In this document: piece after piece, positions 8,219 through 16,859 of the stretch
Position numbering within the stretch: position 1 is the first letter of the stretch
Layout: each line of letters begins with the position of its first letter
Source: Saccharicrinis sp965230625
GTDB taxonomy: Bacteria; Bacteroidota; Bacteroidia; Bacteroidales; Marinilabiliaceae
Direction: 5' to 3'
Assembly (NCBI GenBank): GCA_965230625.1
Contig: CBDDLL010000001.1
Span: 4,464,001-4,528,000, forward strand
Length of the DNA: 64,000 nt
Translations under genes and position numbers: made by a program
The notes under the pieces: generated by a model
Seen by the model: the letters and a program-made list of their open reading frames with translations, nothing else
What the model was told of the DNA's origin: nothing
Database searches by the model: none

Positions 8219-10569
8219 TATTCTGCCGGATTTAAAAGTGATTTTATAGCTGTAGGTATTAAATTAAACCCAAAGTTAATAGCAAAGTAGCCACCAACTT
8301 TGAACTCTTCTTTTTTTGCATAGGAAGTATCAAGCGTGTACGGATCTACTTTTTCGACATCAATCCTGTCTATTGTTCCAAGTCTAACGCCACCTGATAT
8401 CTGAACATTTCTCCAAGGTTCCCAACCTCCTCCCACATAAAAATTATCTAGTATATCAGCATCTGCGTAATCTATACCAACATCAAAATGCAATCTTTCT
8501 AATAAGGAACGATTGCTACTGTATAAATCCGTTTTTCTCAGATACGTTGTAAAAAACAATGTTGGTACAAACTTATGACTATAGGAACTTTCCTCCTGCA
8601 AGTATTTTTGATTTTGGGTACCAGCAATAAGATGTTCTGAATATTCATAACCAAAGATCGGCGTATATGCAATCCCCGCTACTAAAGCAAACCGTTTCTT
8701 ATTCCTGGTTGCGTCTAATTCATCATATGCAATTATGTGACTCCCTTTTTTTATAGTTGAAGTTGGTTTTCCCAATTTGCCATCCTCAACTTCCATACTA
8801 TAACCCTCCTCGTAATAAGTGTCTGCCTTGATAATTACCTTTGGTTTTTTAAGTGTAAGGATAATATTTGCATGCGGTAATAAATAATCGGCATATACAA
8901 ATTTCTCTGAATTATTATTTTTAATAATCGAAGTTAAGTATTTATTTATGATTTTTTCTGGTTGATCAAGAACAAGAGGTTGAATATCAGGAGAAAGGAT
9001 AATATTAAAATTTTCAGGGGGACTACTATTTGAAACAAGTTCCAAAAGGTAGTTTAATGCACCAGTTACTCTAACTGTTAATAGTTTATCAATGCCATTA
9101 AAATCAAACCCCTTAGATTCGTTCCAAAGTTCAACTATTTTTTCATAATCATACTGTTCAACAATGCACACAGATTTTACCCAATCCTTTATCTTATTAA
9201 CTTCTTCATTAGTCGGAGGCATCAAGCCTATTTCTAAATTTTTATTATATTGAAAATCTTCAATTAGGCTAATATCCGGAAACTCAAAATCTACATTTTC
9301 TAATCCTTGAATTTGTGAACCATTTCGTACATCTTCTTCAGTGACACTTTCACTTGTATCAAAAATCAAATCTGGGTTAAATGAAATAAAATCTTTAAAC
9401 GCAGATGAATTAATGTTCGTTATTTTAACATACAATTGTGCATCAGTAGTTAAAACCGGAAGTGTCGGTGTCATTCTCTCAAGATGAAACTGTGCTTTAT
9501 CTGTATTTTCGATGATTTGCTGATTATATTCGTAGATTATTTCCTTAGTTATTGGTGAGTCAAATATCAACACTCCTTGATGTAGAACCCGTGCCACAGG
9601 CTCATAAAGGCTTGAATAAGCTAATTTTAAACTTTCGTCACTCAACTTTGATTCCAAGAAAGCAGGACTGTTAAACTGTTTTGTTAAGGTTTCTATTTTT
9701 TTCTCAATTTCTTTTATCTTTTGATTCAGATTATCCTTCTTTAATTTTTCAGCACTTTTATAGTTTATAAGATTCTCATTTTCCTGAATGATTGCATTAT
9801 TAATACTAACCATATTCGACACTACACCAGATGCTTGATCTAATAGTGATAATTTTTCCAATGTTATTTTATAGGTAGATAATTTAGCATTATACTTTTC
9901 TATTTCAATTTCATTTAGAGATTTAATCTTTTTTAAATTTTCTTTTAAGGTGTCTAATTTTCCTTTTAAATTGTTTTTATTTAAAATTGACTCTTTAATT
10001 AAACCAGAAACCTCTGAAGCCAATATTTCATCACGATTAATACCAATCTCAATCTCTTTTATTATAGTATTCTGATAATTTTCGTACCATTCTCTTGTTG
10101 TATTAAATTCTTTTTCAATGAAATTATTTTTAGCACCCCATTTATTAGTTTTAATTAGCTGATAATGAACTAAACAAGTGTCCTTATTAGTATTTATTGG
10201 AACATTGAAAAGTAAAAAGTCACCCTTAACGTACTCTGCTTGTTTTATTTTGGCATTTACCCCCAATATACCTACTGAATCTCTAGTGTCACTTGCTCTG
10301 TATTCGTACCTTAAATAATACAAAGCACTATTGCTTTCAGAAACCCCCTTAACAAGAATCCTAAAACCCTTTCGGTTCGAGCAATTCAATAAATTGTCTT
10401 TTCCATAGATAGCTCCATTCTCTTTACCGGTTGGTTGCATCAATTTACCTTCACTATTGAGAACCACTAATTGTATTTTATTATTTTGTGCATACGATGA
10501 TGTCTTAGAGAACATAAATAATAAGCCTACAAGTACCTTAATGAAGTATTTTATCGATTTGTAATTCAT
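8218..10569 (-). CDS. Large exported protein with central coiled coil
   Basis: This 783-aa protein has an N-terminal signal peptide (about residues 1-28, ending SSYAQ). A beta-rich domain of about 140 residues follows, then a long coiled coil (about 165-300, K/E/L/N-rich), a mixed domain, and a C-terminal 130-residue region. That last region has alternating aromatic/polar strands and ends near IKSLLNPAE. It could be an outer-membrane beta-barrel (RFALVAGIAYTPIFGYEY, VGIDYADADI, GGVRLGTID, GGYFAINFGFNLIP). The predicted location is the periplasm/outer membrane. It sits between the exported propeller-like protein (31 nt upstream) and the repeat lipoprotein (1-nt overlap). The three probably form an envelope complex. 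No named family is recognised. Confidence 0.72.
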   Translation of the reverse strand: MNYKSIKYFIKVLVGLLFMFSKTSSYAQNNKIQLVVLNSEGKLMQPTGKENGAIYGKDNLLNCSNRKGFRILVKGVSESNSALYYLRYEYRASDTRDSVGILGVNAKIKQAEYVKGDFLLFNVPINTNKDTCLVHYQLIKTNKWGAKNNFIEKEFNTTREWYENYQNTIIKEIEIGINRDEILASEVSGLIKESILNKNNLKGKLDTLKENLKKIKSLNEIEIEKYNAKLSTYKITLEKLSLLDQASGVVSNMVSINNAIIQENENLINYKSAEKLKKDNLNQKIKEIEKKIETLTKQFNSPAFLESKLSDESLKLAYSSLYEPVARVLHQGVLIFDSPITKEIIYEYNQQIIENTDKAQFHLERMTPTLPVLTTDAQLYVKITNINSSAFKDFISFNPDLIFDTSESVTEEDVRNGSQIQGLENVDFEFPDISLIEDFQYNKNLEIGLMPPTNEEVNKIKDWVKSVCIVEQYDYEKIVELWNESKGFDFNGIDKLLTVRVTGALNYLLELVSNSSPPENFNIILSPDIQPLVLDQPEKIINKYLTSIIKNNNSEKFVYADYLLPHANIILTLKKPKVIIKADTYYEEGYSMEVEDGKLGKPTSTIKKGSHIIAYDELDATRNKKRFALVAGIAYTPIFGYEYSEHLIAGTQNQKYLQEESSYSHKFVPTLFFTTYLRKTDLYSSNRSLLERLHFDVGIDYADADILDNFYVGGGWEPWRNVQISGGVRLGTIDRIDVEKVDPYTLDTSYAKKEEFKVGGYFAINFGFNLIPTAIKSLLNPAE

Positions 10570-10600
10570 AAAATGAATGTTTGTTTTTGGAACTTAAAAG

Positions 10601-11479
10601 TTATTTCAGAAAAATCTGACCGAATAAAGTTAGCTTAGAACCTAAACCACTATCGCTTACGACGTACAAAGAATCACCGACAATTACTAAGCCTTCCAGA
10701 TTTGTATTAAAAATATTATTCACTCCATTTATTTTACCCGACAAATTCAGGATAGGGACAATGGGAAAATCTTTACCCAGTTCTCCATTATCGTTTAAAG
10801 GAATACGCTCAATAATATATTTGTATTCTGTTGTTTTCAGCAGGTATAAAGATGAGTCAAAATAAAATAAGTCAGCATATCGCATTTCAGGATCCTTAGC
10901 TCTATCAACGGTAATGGTGTTACTAGAAGTCAAAACGTATCTACCCGAATCTGACGTTAAGTGGCATATTAACAAATCACTACTTTCCTTATTTCTATTT
11001 TTTTCTCTTAACAAATAGACTAAATTATTATCAGAATTATAAGTAATACCTTCAAATCCATATTCATTCCCTACTTTCCCTTTACTTTTATAAACATCTC
11101 TATCGAATCCATTAAATACCACTTTTTCGGTATTGCCGGTATTTAAATTGCAGGCATAGACTTGCGCATTATATTCATCGACTAAAAAAAATTTATTGTC
11201 AACGAGAAAAGAGCCTTCAATTTCTGATTTTGCATTTAATCCTTTAAGGTTGATAATACCTTCTACTTGTAAAGTATTATCAACAACCTTCATAATAAAA
11301 ATCGTATCTTTCTTTTCGGCAGGCAAATAGAATTTACCACCTTTATAACATATACTTGAAATTTCAACCTCCCCATATGTCTCAAGAGAATCGACACTCA
11401 AAAAATGTATATCGCTTTGCGCTAATAGTCCTTTTGTTATAAGTAATAAAAGTATGGTAAACCAAGTAATTATATTCAT
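10601..11479 (-). CDS. Exported beta-propeller-like protein (SdiA-regulated/phytase-esterase-like)
   Basis: This 292-aa protein has a signal peptide (MNIITWFTILLLLITKGLLA, cleaved near LAQ). It then shows blades of short beta-strands with motifs such as EISSICYKGGKFYLP, YGFEGITYNSDNNLVYLLRE and NLEGLVIVGDSLYVVSDSG. The repeated 'EG(I/L)...' pattern is typical of the SdiA-regulated / esterase-like-phytase propeller group. It is the first gene of a three-gene minus-strand operon ending at 6911. A ligand-binding or sensing role in the periplasm is more likely than proven enzymatic activity. Confidence 0.6.
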   Translation of the reverse strand: MNIITWFTILLLLITKGLLAQSDIHFLSVDSLETYGEVEISSICYKGGKFYLPAEKKDTIFIMKVVDNTLQVEGIINLKGLNAKSEIEGSFLVDNKFFLVDEYNAQVYACNLNTGNTEKVVFNGFDRDVYKSKGKVGNEYGFEGITYNSDNNLVYLLREKNRNKESSDLLICHLTSDSGRYVLTSSNTITVDRAKDPEMRYADLFYFDSSLYLLKTTEYKYIIERIPLNDNGELGKDFPIVPILNLSGKINGVNNIFNTNLEGLVIVGDSLYVVSDSGLGSKLTLFGQIFLK

Positions 11480-11935
11480 AGTTAATCTGTTTAATTATCC
11501 AGTCAATAACTTTCTTCCTAGTTAAAGTTATATTCAAAAACATAGTATATCGCAATAACAATCATGATTATATTGCAATTACCAATAGACATTGCATAAT
11601 AAGGCAATTCAATTGTATTGTCAAGAAAATAAGCGTGACAAAAGGGTGACATATGATAATTTCATCCCTTTTTTTTAAAAAAAAACAAAACTTTTGTACT
11701 TATTATGATTTTCCACAAGTTTTTTTGTTGGATAATAAATTCAAAAAACAACTATATGTACGCAACATATTACACAATAACCCATTGGATAAAATACTAA
11801 TAGATATTCTATATAATTTGGTAAGCAATTTTCAGAAAATTATCAATAATGAAAACATAGTTTTGATGAGTTTGATATCTCTGGATTAAAAGAATTTAAT
11901 AAATTCTAGAACATTTAAATCATAGAAAATTACAC

Positions 11936-12016
11936 ATTGAAAAGTTCCTGATTGAAGATGATAAACTCTCAAAACAAGATAGAGTTAAATTGAGAGGTAA
12001 ATTGGCTGGAATTTAA
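11936..12016 (+). pseudogene. C-terminal remnant of a small gene
   Basis: The frame from 11936 reads IEKFLIEDDKLSKQDRVKLR followed by GKLAGI and TAA at 12014-12016. This is protein-like sequence resembling the tail of small antitoxin-type proteins. Upstream the frame is closed by TAG and TAA within 40 nt, and no start is available. It is probably the end of a decayed toxin-antitoxin or regulator gene, but the identity is speculative. Confidence 0.3.
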
Positions 12017-12158
12017 TATGTAAAAATTAATAGGTAATCTTTGCTTTTCTAATGTAATCTGTGTGAATATATTCTACATTTGTCGGTAGAGAAATAACCT
12101 GATAAATAACCACAGTTGATGTTTTAGGAATTATTTTGCACCACTTTCTTCCAACTTT

Positions 12159-12180
12159 CCTGTCCCCCACCTGTCCCCCA
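12159..12180 (+). repeat. 11-bp perfect tandem repeat, two units
   Basis: CCTGTCCCCCA occurs twice without a gap. Its C-rich composition stands out from the surrounding AT-rich DNA. No function is evident. Confidence 0.6.
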
Positions 12181-12310
12181 ATCCCCATAACAACCTATAT
12201 ATCAATACTTCTCACTTTCTGTATCGAGAAATAAGTTCAAAACCTTAAATATCAATCCATTAATCACTAAATAGAATTAACAAATAAGATTACAATAGTA
12301 GTATTTTTTT

Positions 12311-12592
12311 CAATAAAGAATGTAATTTAAGGTAGTATTTATAGGAGGTGCAGTAATGTATTATTGTGATAAATGACAAGCCAACTTCACCAATAATAAT
12401 CTCTTGTATATAGAAAATTACTTTAACAAGGTTATTATTCCAACCCATGACAATAAAGAATGTAATTTAAGGTAGTATTTATAGGAGGTGCAGTAATGTA
12501 TTATTGTGATAAATGACAAGCCAACTTCACCAATAATAATCTCTTGTATATAGAAAATTACTTTAACAAGGTTATTATTCCAACCCATGACA
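12311..12592 (+). repeat. Exact 140-bp tandem duplication
   Basis: Bases 12311-12450 and 12451-12590 are identical, with 2 further shared bases (12591-12592). Each copy holds a Shine-Dalgarno-like AGGAGG followed by a six-codon ORF. Each also has an inverted repeat AATAATAATC/GGTTATTATT (copy 1: 12392-12401 and 12430-12439). Zero divergence means a recent event or active homogenisation. Two copies in tandem suggest replication slippage or a small mobile/sRNA unit. Confidence 0.9.
12356..12376 (+). other. Six-codon mini-ORF with perfect SD (second copy 12496-12516)
   Basis: ATG at 12356 opens MYYCDK and stops with TGA at 12374-12376. AGGAGG at 12343-12348 is 7 nt upstream. The arrangement is repeated identically in the second 140-bp copy. 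Such a leader-peptide-like unit with a strong Shine-Dalgarno is unexpected here. It could be chance, since nothing downstream is an obvious target. Confidence 0.3.
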
Positions 12593-12777
12593 TATTATTA
12601 AAATTGGAAATTATCTCTAAAATCATTAACAGCATTATTGGTTAATAACTTATTATCATACAAAAACAGTAAGATTATTGAATTCCTCTCTAGACATCGG
12701 AGCAATCATTTCGTATATTAGGTACAATTGAAAAATCCCCATTTAACATATACCTATATCTTTAATATGGGATTGGC

Positions 12778-12798
12778 CATAGCGAAGCTATGTTTTTT
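12778..12798 (+). terminator. Small rho-independent-type terminator
   Basis: CATAGC-GAA-GCTATG is a perfect 6-bp stem with a 3-nt loop, directly followed by six T (12793-12798). It would end plus-strand transcripts coming from the 140-bp repeat region. No intact gene lies directly upstream. Confidence 0.55.
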
Positions 12799-13180
12799 AT
12801 AGTATGTTCTCTTCTATTTCTCTTTACCCTGAGAAAGCATTCATTAATCAGGTATTCTAATTGATGAAACCTTTTTTAGGAAGCACCAACTCAAGTATAC
12901 ATGTGAGCCGCAGCTCATATAGTTATCTATAGCAAAACTCAAAACACATTTCTAGCCAAATCAATAAACAACCAAAATAAAAAAGTTCTTATACAAATCT
13001 CGTAGAGGAAATGTTCTTTTAAATTGTTGGGGCAAAGATATATTGCAAAAGAGATAGCTTCACAATGAAATATTTGTTCCTGCACGCTTGAATCCCATAA
13101 AAAACTAATTGGAAAGTTTCAAGTTAAAAGTACTACAGAGCTAATCCTTCAAGCACGTAAACCGATGATATTTTAAAAAC

Positions 13181-13834
13181 ATGGATAAGCTAGATCAGAA
13201 CCAACTTCTTTGGGAGTATCATCAGAAATTAAGCGAAAAGTTAAATAGTTTAAACGACATACAGTCAAAATATCGTTTGGTTGGATCAACTTGGTTACTT
13301 TTCGGCATTAGTGCCATTGGGTTCATTTTTGCAGAAATTGGTAATCCTTTTGAAAAACCAGATATGTTCATTTTAACAGGCCTTATCGGTGTTTTAATAG
13401 GTATTGGACTATATACCATTTTTGCAAACGACATACTGTTTTATCAAAACTTAATTGCCGGTTATTACATTGAACAAAAAGCATTGGAAGAAGCAAATCC
13501 CTGGCTACCACAGGTTAACAATAATATAAGGGTTATTATGGAAGGAAAAGGTAGGCAAATACAAATAAATTTCTATCGATTTGGAATATGCGTTTCGATA
13601 TGCATTGCATTGGTTTCTTTTTCTTTAGCCTGGTGGGCAAAAACTAATTACAACCATAAAACAATCTTCCTAATTGTTTTCCTAATCCTTGTCATATTAG
13701 TATTTTTTGTTGTTTTATACCTATTTAAAAAGAAAATTTCAAGTAGTCCCCAGTTAGAGCAAAAAGATGGGTTATACAATAAACGGTTAAAAAACTATCA
13801 AGAATTCAATGAGGTTTTTAATCTCACCAATTGA
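13181..13834 (+). CDS. Four-helix membrane protein
   Basis: This 217-aa protein has an N-terminal helix and four hydrophobic segments in two pairs: about residues 37-53, 61-82, 128-147 and 156-177. A charged C-terminal tail follows. There is no signal peptide and no conserved catalytic residues. It is the first gene on the plus strand before the giant-gene block and is 178 nt from the next gene, so it may be transcribed with it or separately. No family is recognised. An antisense ORF at 13222-13434 is its shadow. Confidence 0.7.
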   Translation: MDKLDQNQLLWEYHQKLSEKLNSLNDIQSKYRLVGSTWLLFGISAIGFIFAEIGNPFEKPDMFILTGLIGVLIGIGLYTIFANDILFYQNLIAGYYIEQKALEEANPWLPQVNNNIRVIMEGKGRQIQINFYRFGICVSICIALVSFSLAWWAKTNYNHKTIFLIVFLILVILVFFVVLYLFKKKISSSPQLEQKDGLYNKRLKNYQEFNEVFNLTN

Positions 13835-14012
13835 TTTAAACAATCTGTTGAGACCTCAACACCCCTTTTGTAACCAAAAGCAAATGCCAGCAAAACCCTC
13901 AAAGATGGTGATGAAAAAAAACTCTTCAATCCTGTAATTCTAGTTATCATTTTTGACAACAATAGTTATATAGTCAGTATTTACATCCTCTGCCTTTCTT
14001 AAAACAAATACC

Positions 14013-15767
14013 ATGAAAAAACTAATATTTTTACTTATTGCAGTATTCCTGGTTGCCATTACTCCAGAGGTATTACCTCAGGATGAAAAAAAAGCGATAA
14101 ATGACTCTATTGAGAACGTTAAGCTCAAAGCTCGAGCAGACAGTCTTGAAAAAGTTCTTAATGAACAATCGCAACATCTTGAAAAAGAAAAAACTAAAGA
14201 TAAATGGATAAGGGTAGCTTATGCAGGTACTGCCTTTGTTTTTATTAGTGGGGTTTTATGGCTGTTGCTCGCTGTAGCGTATAAATCAAGGAAAATGATG
14301 CTAGACAGAGCTGATGAAAATGGTGACATCATGGAAGTTACCAGTTTTTTAATGCGTCAAAGTCTGGGGCTGCCACAAGGATCTCTACGTGGGATTATTG
14401 CAATTGTGGTTGCTGCTTCATTTATTTCAGCAATATTCTTTTATGGCACAATGGAAGAAATACCAGATGCATTTAAAATAGTTGTCTCCCTTGTTTTTGG
14501 ATATTATTTCTCTAAGAGTGAAAATCAGACTAAAGAAGTAATAGATGCAATGTTGGGTAAAACAAAGCAACTTGCAGTTAAAAAACAAGAAGCAAACTTT
14601 GCCATTTCTGAAGCAAGAAACGCCAATGCAGAATCTTATGCGCCTGATCTATTCACGCAAGCAATAGGTAAGTTCAATTCTGCAGAAAACGAATCCAAAG
14701 CTGGAGAGGCGATTAAGTTATATAACAAAGCCATTGACTTAGCAAGACAAGCAAAGACTAAGGCCATAGAAAACAAACGCATTAAAAACGAAGAAGAAAA
14801 TGATAAAAACAGTAGAAACTACAATAATTTTTCGAGGCAAATATATAGTCGTGTTGGTGACTTAAAAGCTATTAAAACCAACGAACATATTGTTAAAGGT
14901 TTAGAAGACAACATAGCAAATGCTGATACGCAAGCCCATGCAAAAAACTTTGAGGATGCAATTGCGACATTAGAGCGGGTAAAAGAACGTATCGATACAC
15001 TTCTTTTAGAATACGATGAAGCTGAAAAATTATATTCCAACATTCAGGAAGATAAAAGAAATACGATAGAAGATAATTTGGAAGATGCACTAAGTGGCTT
15101 TAACACAACATTTGTAAATGATATCCCAGGGGATAATGAAAAACTTATTGAGTCGATTGTCAGGATGCAAGCCCAGGTAAAAGACAAAGGCGAAAAGTTA
15201 CTGCCTGCATTACGAAAACGCTTCCTCGGAATTGAAATTGATGAAAGCGACATTAGAGATATTGTAAGAGACATAAAAAACAGGGGCGACAAATCCTTCT
15301 TCAAAGCACTTTTCGAAACTGCTGCCATTAAAGCAAAGACCAAATTAACCGATGCCTTAAGAGAAAAAATCGAAATCCCCGAATTTGTCGAGAAACTTCT
15401 ATTGGGTGAAAAGGAAGAGAAAAACAAGTTGTTCAAAGAAGACTTTAAACCCAATGGAATAAAAGATGACAATGATTTCAAAAAACTTATCGGCAAAGTT
15501 AAAAATGGACTGGTTGATGCTGCTTTAGGTGATTCAATAAAACAGGCTCTTCCCGAAGGAATTGATTTCGATAGTGTAAAATCGCTACTGAAAGGTGCTC
15601 AGCAAGACAAAGATGGAAAATCCGTAAGTAGTAGGGTAGAAAAAATACTGGATGTTGGCGAAACAATACTTGGATACACACCAATTGGAGGTGCGGCAAA
15701 AATTGCAGGTACTGTTATTCGTGGCATATTCAAATTATTTGGTAGAAAAAAACGCAAACAACGATGA
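14013..15767 (+). CDS. Membrane-anchored coiled-coil protein at head of the giant-gene block
   Basis: This 584-aa protein has a signal-like N-terminus (MKKLIFLLIAVFLVAITP), a membrane segment at about 69-92 and a conserved-looking LGLPQGSLRGIIAIVV segment starting a second membrane hairpin (about 114-165). A long helical/coiled-coil region (about 175-370) and further helical domains follow. 'LGLP.GS.R..IA' membrane proteins recur, to my knowledge, beside DUF6603 gene clusters in other phyla. It overlaps the M15-type peptidase gene by 4 nt (ATGA), so translation is coupled. It probably provides the membrane platform of the system; this is inference from position and topology. Confidence 0.75.
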   Translation: MKKLIFLLIAVFLVAITPEVLPQDEKKAINDSIENVKLKARADSLEKVLNEQSQHLEKEKTKDKWIRVAYAGTAFVFISGVLWLLLAVAYKSRKMMLDRADENGDIMEVTSFLMRQSLGLPQGSLRGIIAIVVAASFISAIFFYGTMEEIPDAFKIVVSLVFGYYFSKSENQTKEVIDAMLGKTKQLAVKKQEANFAISEARNANAESYAPDLFTQAIGKFNSAENESKAGEAIKLYNKAIDLARQAKTKAIENKRIKNEEENDKNSRNYNNFSRQIYSRVGDLKAIKTNEHIVKGLEDNIANADTQAHAKNFEDAIATLERVKERIDTLLLEYDEAEKLYSNIQEDKRNTIEDNLEDALSGFNTTFVNDIPGDNEKLIESIVRMQAQVKDKGEKLLPALRKRFLGIEIDESDIRDIVRDIKNRGDKSFFKALFETAAIKAKTKLTDALREKIEIPEFVEKLLLGEKEEKNKLFKEDFKPNGIKDDNDFKKLIGKVKNGLVDAALGDSIKQALPEGIDFDSVKSLLKGAQQDKDGKSVSSRVEKILDVGETILGYTPIGGAAKIAGTVIRGIFKLFGRKKRKQR

Positions 15768-16795
15768 GCATATTTTGGACAGATAAACGTACCGACCTAA
15801 GCGGGTCGCGCTGGGAAGTTTGGGAGAAGTACTATCAGGATACAATAGACTGGGTTTCTTTCAAAAACAAGGTTCTTGAATTTAATCCTTCATTAAATAA
15901 TGACTCAAGGTGGCTGTTTGTTAAAGGGTGGATATACTATATGCCAACAAAACAGCAAATTGCCACCCACTATCCTGTAAGCGCTGAAATTGATTTTGAT
16001 GATGAAAAGTCAAGATACAAGCTTGTTCAGCAATTACTAAAAAATGATGGCAAGTATTCAGGAGAATTGAATGGAATTATCGATGATACATGCCTCAACA
16101 CTATCTTGCAATACGAGGGAATAAAACCAGATTGGACGGTGTACCAAAAAATTGTTGGCTTGCTTCAAATAATGGCAAAAAAGTATAACATTGAAACAGG
16201 TAAGATAGATGGGTATTGGGGACCGCAAACAGAATATGCATCCGAATTGCTCCATCAATATCTGATTAATGGAAAATTGGAAGAGAATTGGAGACCAGAG
16301 GATATTGAAAAACAGACAAAACAGATCTGGCTCAAACAATACACTGATGAATTCTACTCATTTTATGGTGAGAAAGGAAAAAACCAAACATTATTCACTC
16401 CTCCTTACCCTCATTTCTTTTCATGGAACACCTCGCAACAGGCAAAAAAAATACAATGCCATAAAAAAGTAAAAGAAAGCCTTGAGAAAATACTTATTGC
16501 GGTTCGTGATCATTATGGCCTTGAAGAAATAAAACGGTTACGGCTTGACATGTGGGGTGGCTGTTTTAACGACAGACCCATACGAGGCGGGAGTAAACCA
16601 TCGATGCATAGTTGGGGAATAGCCATGGACTACGATCCTTCAAACAATAAACTGCGCTGGGGACGCGACCGTGCCCAATTTGCAAAACCTGAATACAACA
16701 AATGGTGGCAAATATGGGAACAAGAAGGCTGGGTTAGCCTTGGCAGACAACGAAACTTTGACTGGATGCATGTGCAGGCAGCTAGGGTGCATTAG
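15764..16795 (+). CDS. M15-type peptidase with peptidoglycan-binding-like domain
   Basis: This 343-aa protein contains peptidoglycan-binding-domain-1-like repeats (IDGYWGPQTEYASELL near 146-161, and a weaker copy near 90-110). At the C-terminus it has an M15 (VanY/L,D- or D,D-carboxypeptidase-like) metallopeptidase core: MHSWGIAMDYDPSNN supplies the HxxxxxxD zinc ligands (H282, D289) and FDWMHVQ supplies the final histidine (H336). It should cleave cell-wall stem peptides. There is no signal peptide, so it would have to be exported or released by lysis, as phage endolysins are. It is coupled to the upstream membrane protein by a 4-nt overlap. Family confidence is high; the target wall (self or other cell) is unknown. 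Confidence 0.85.
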   Translation: MSIFWTDKRTDLSGSRWEVWEKYYQDTIDWVSFKNKVLEFNPSLNNDSRWLFVKGWIYYMPTKQQIATHYPVSAEIDFDDEKSRYKLVQQLLKNDGKYSGELNGIIDDTCLNTILQYEGIKPDWTVYQKIVGLLQIMAKKYNIETGKIDGYWGPQTEYASELLHQYLINGKLEENWRPEDIEKQTKQIWLKQYTDEFYSFYGEKGKNQTLFTPPYPHFFSWNTSQQAKKIQCHKKVKESLEKILIAVRDHYGLEEIKRLRLDMWGGCFNDRPIRGGSKPSMHSWGIAMDYDPSNNKLRWGRDRAQFAKPEYNKWWQIWEQEGWVSLGRQRNFDWMHVQAARVH

Positions 16796-16859
16796 GAAAT
16801 TATATTGTGACTAAGTAATGAAATTTTACATATATCATTAATCATAAAAACAACAAGTT

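Larger units (their letters stand above)
11480..13180. other. 1.7-kb gene-poor zone with remnants and a tandem duplication
   Basis: No intact conserved gene is visible over 1.7 kb. The zone holds a C-terminal gene remnant (11936-12016), an 11-bp tandem repeat (12159-12180), a perfect 140-bp tandem duplication (12311-12592) and a small rho-independent-type terminator (12778-12798). A 78-codon plus-strand ORF at 11653-11889 has no family resemblance and is not called. The zone separates the minus-strand left arm from the plus-strand giant-gene block and looks like an insertion/deletion scar. Confidence 0.6.

Noticed and set aside
11653..11889. 78-codon plus-strand ORF
   Set aside because: Low-complexity, AT-driven composition, no recognisable motif or ribosome site, and it sits in a zone of decay. 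Not supported as a gene.
12311..12592. CRISPR-like array
   Set aside because: Only two 140-bp units in direct tandem without spacers; not a CRISPR.
13847..13869. Possible terminator after the 13181 gene (GTTGA-GACC-TCAAC)
   Set aside because: Only a 5-bp stem, and the following ACCCCTTTTG is not a proper T-run.
14819..15699. Several minus-strand ORFs of 65-150 codons inside the 14013-15767 gene
   Set aside because: They are antisense shadows of a helical, lysine/glutamate-rich coding sequence and have serine/leucine-biased composition without motifs.
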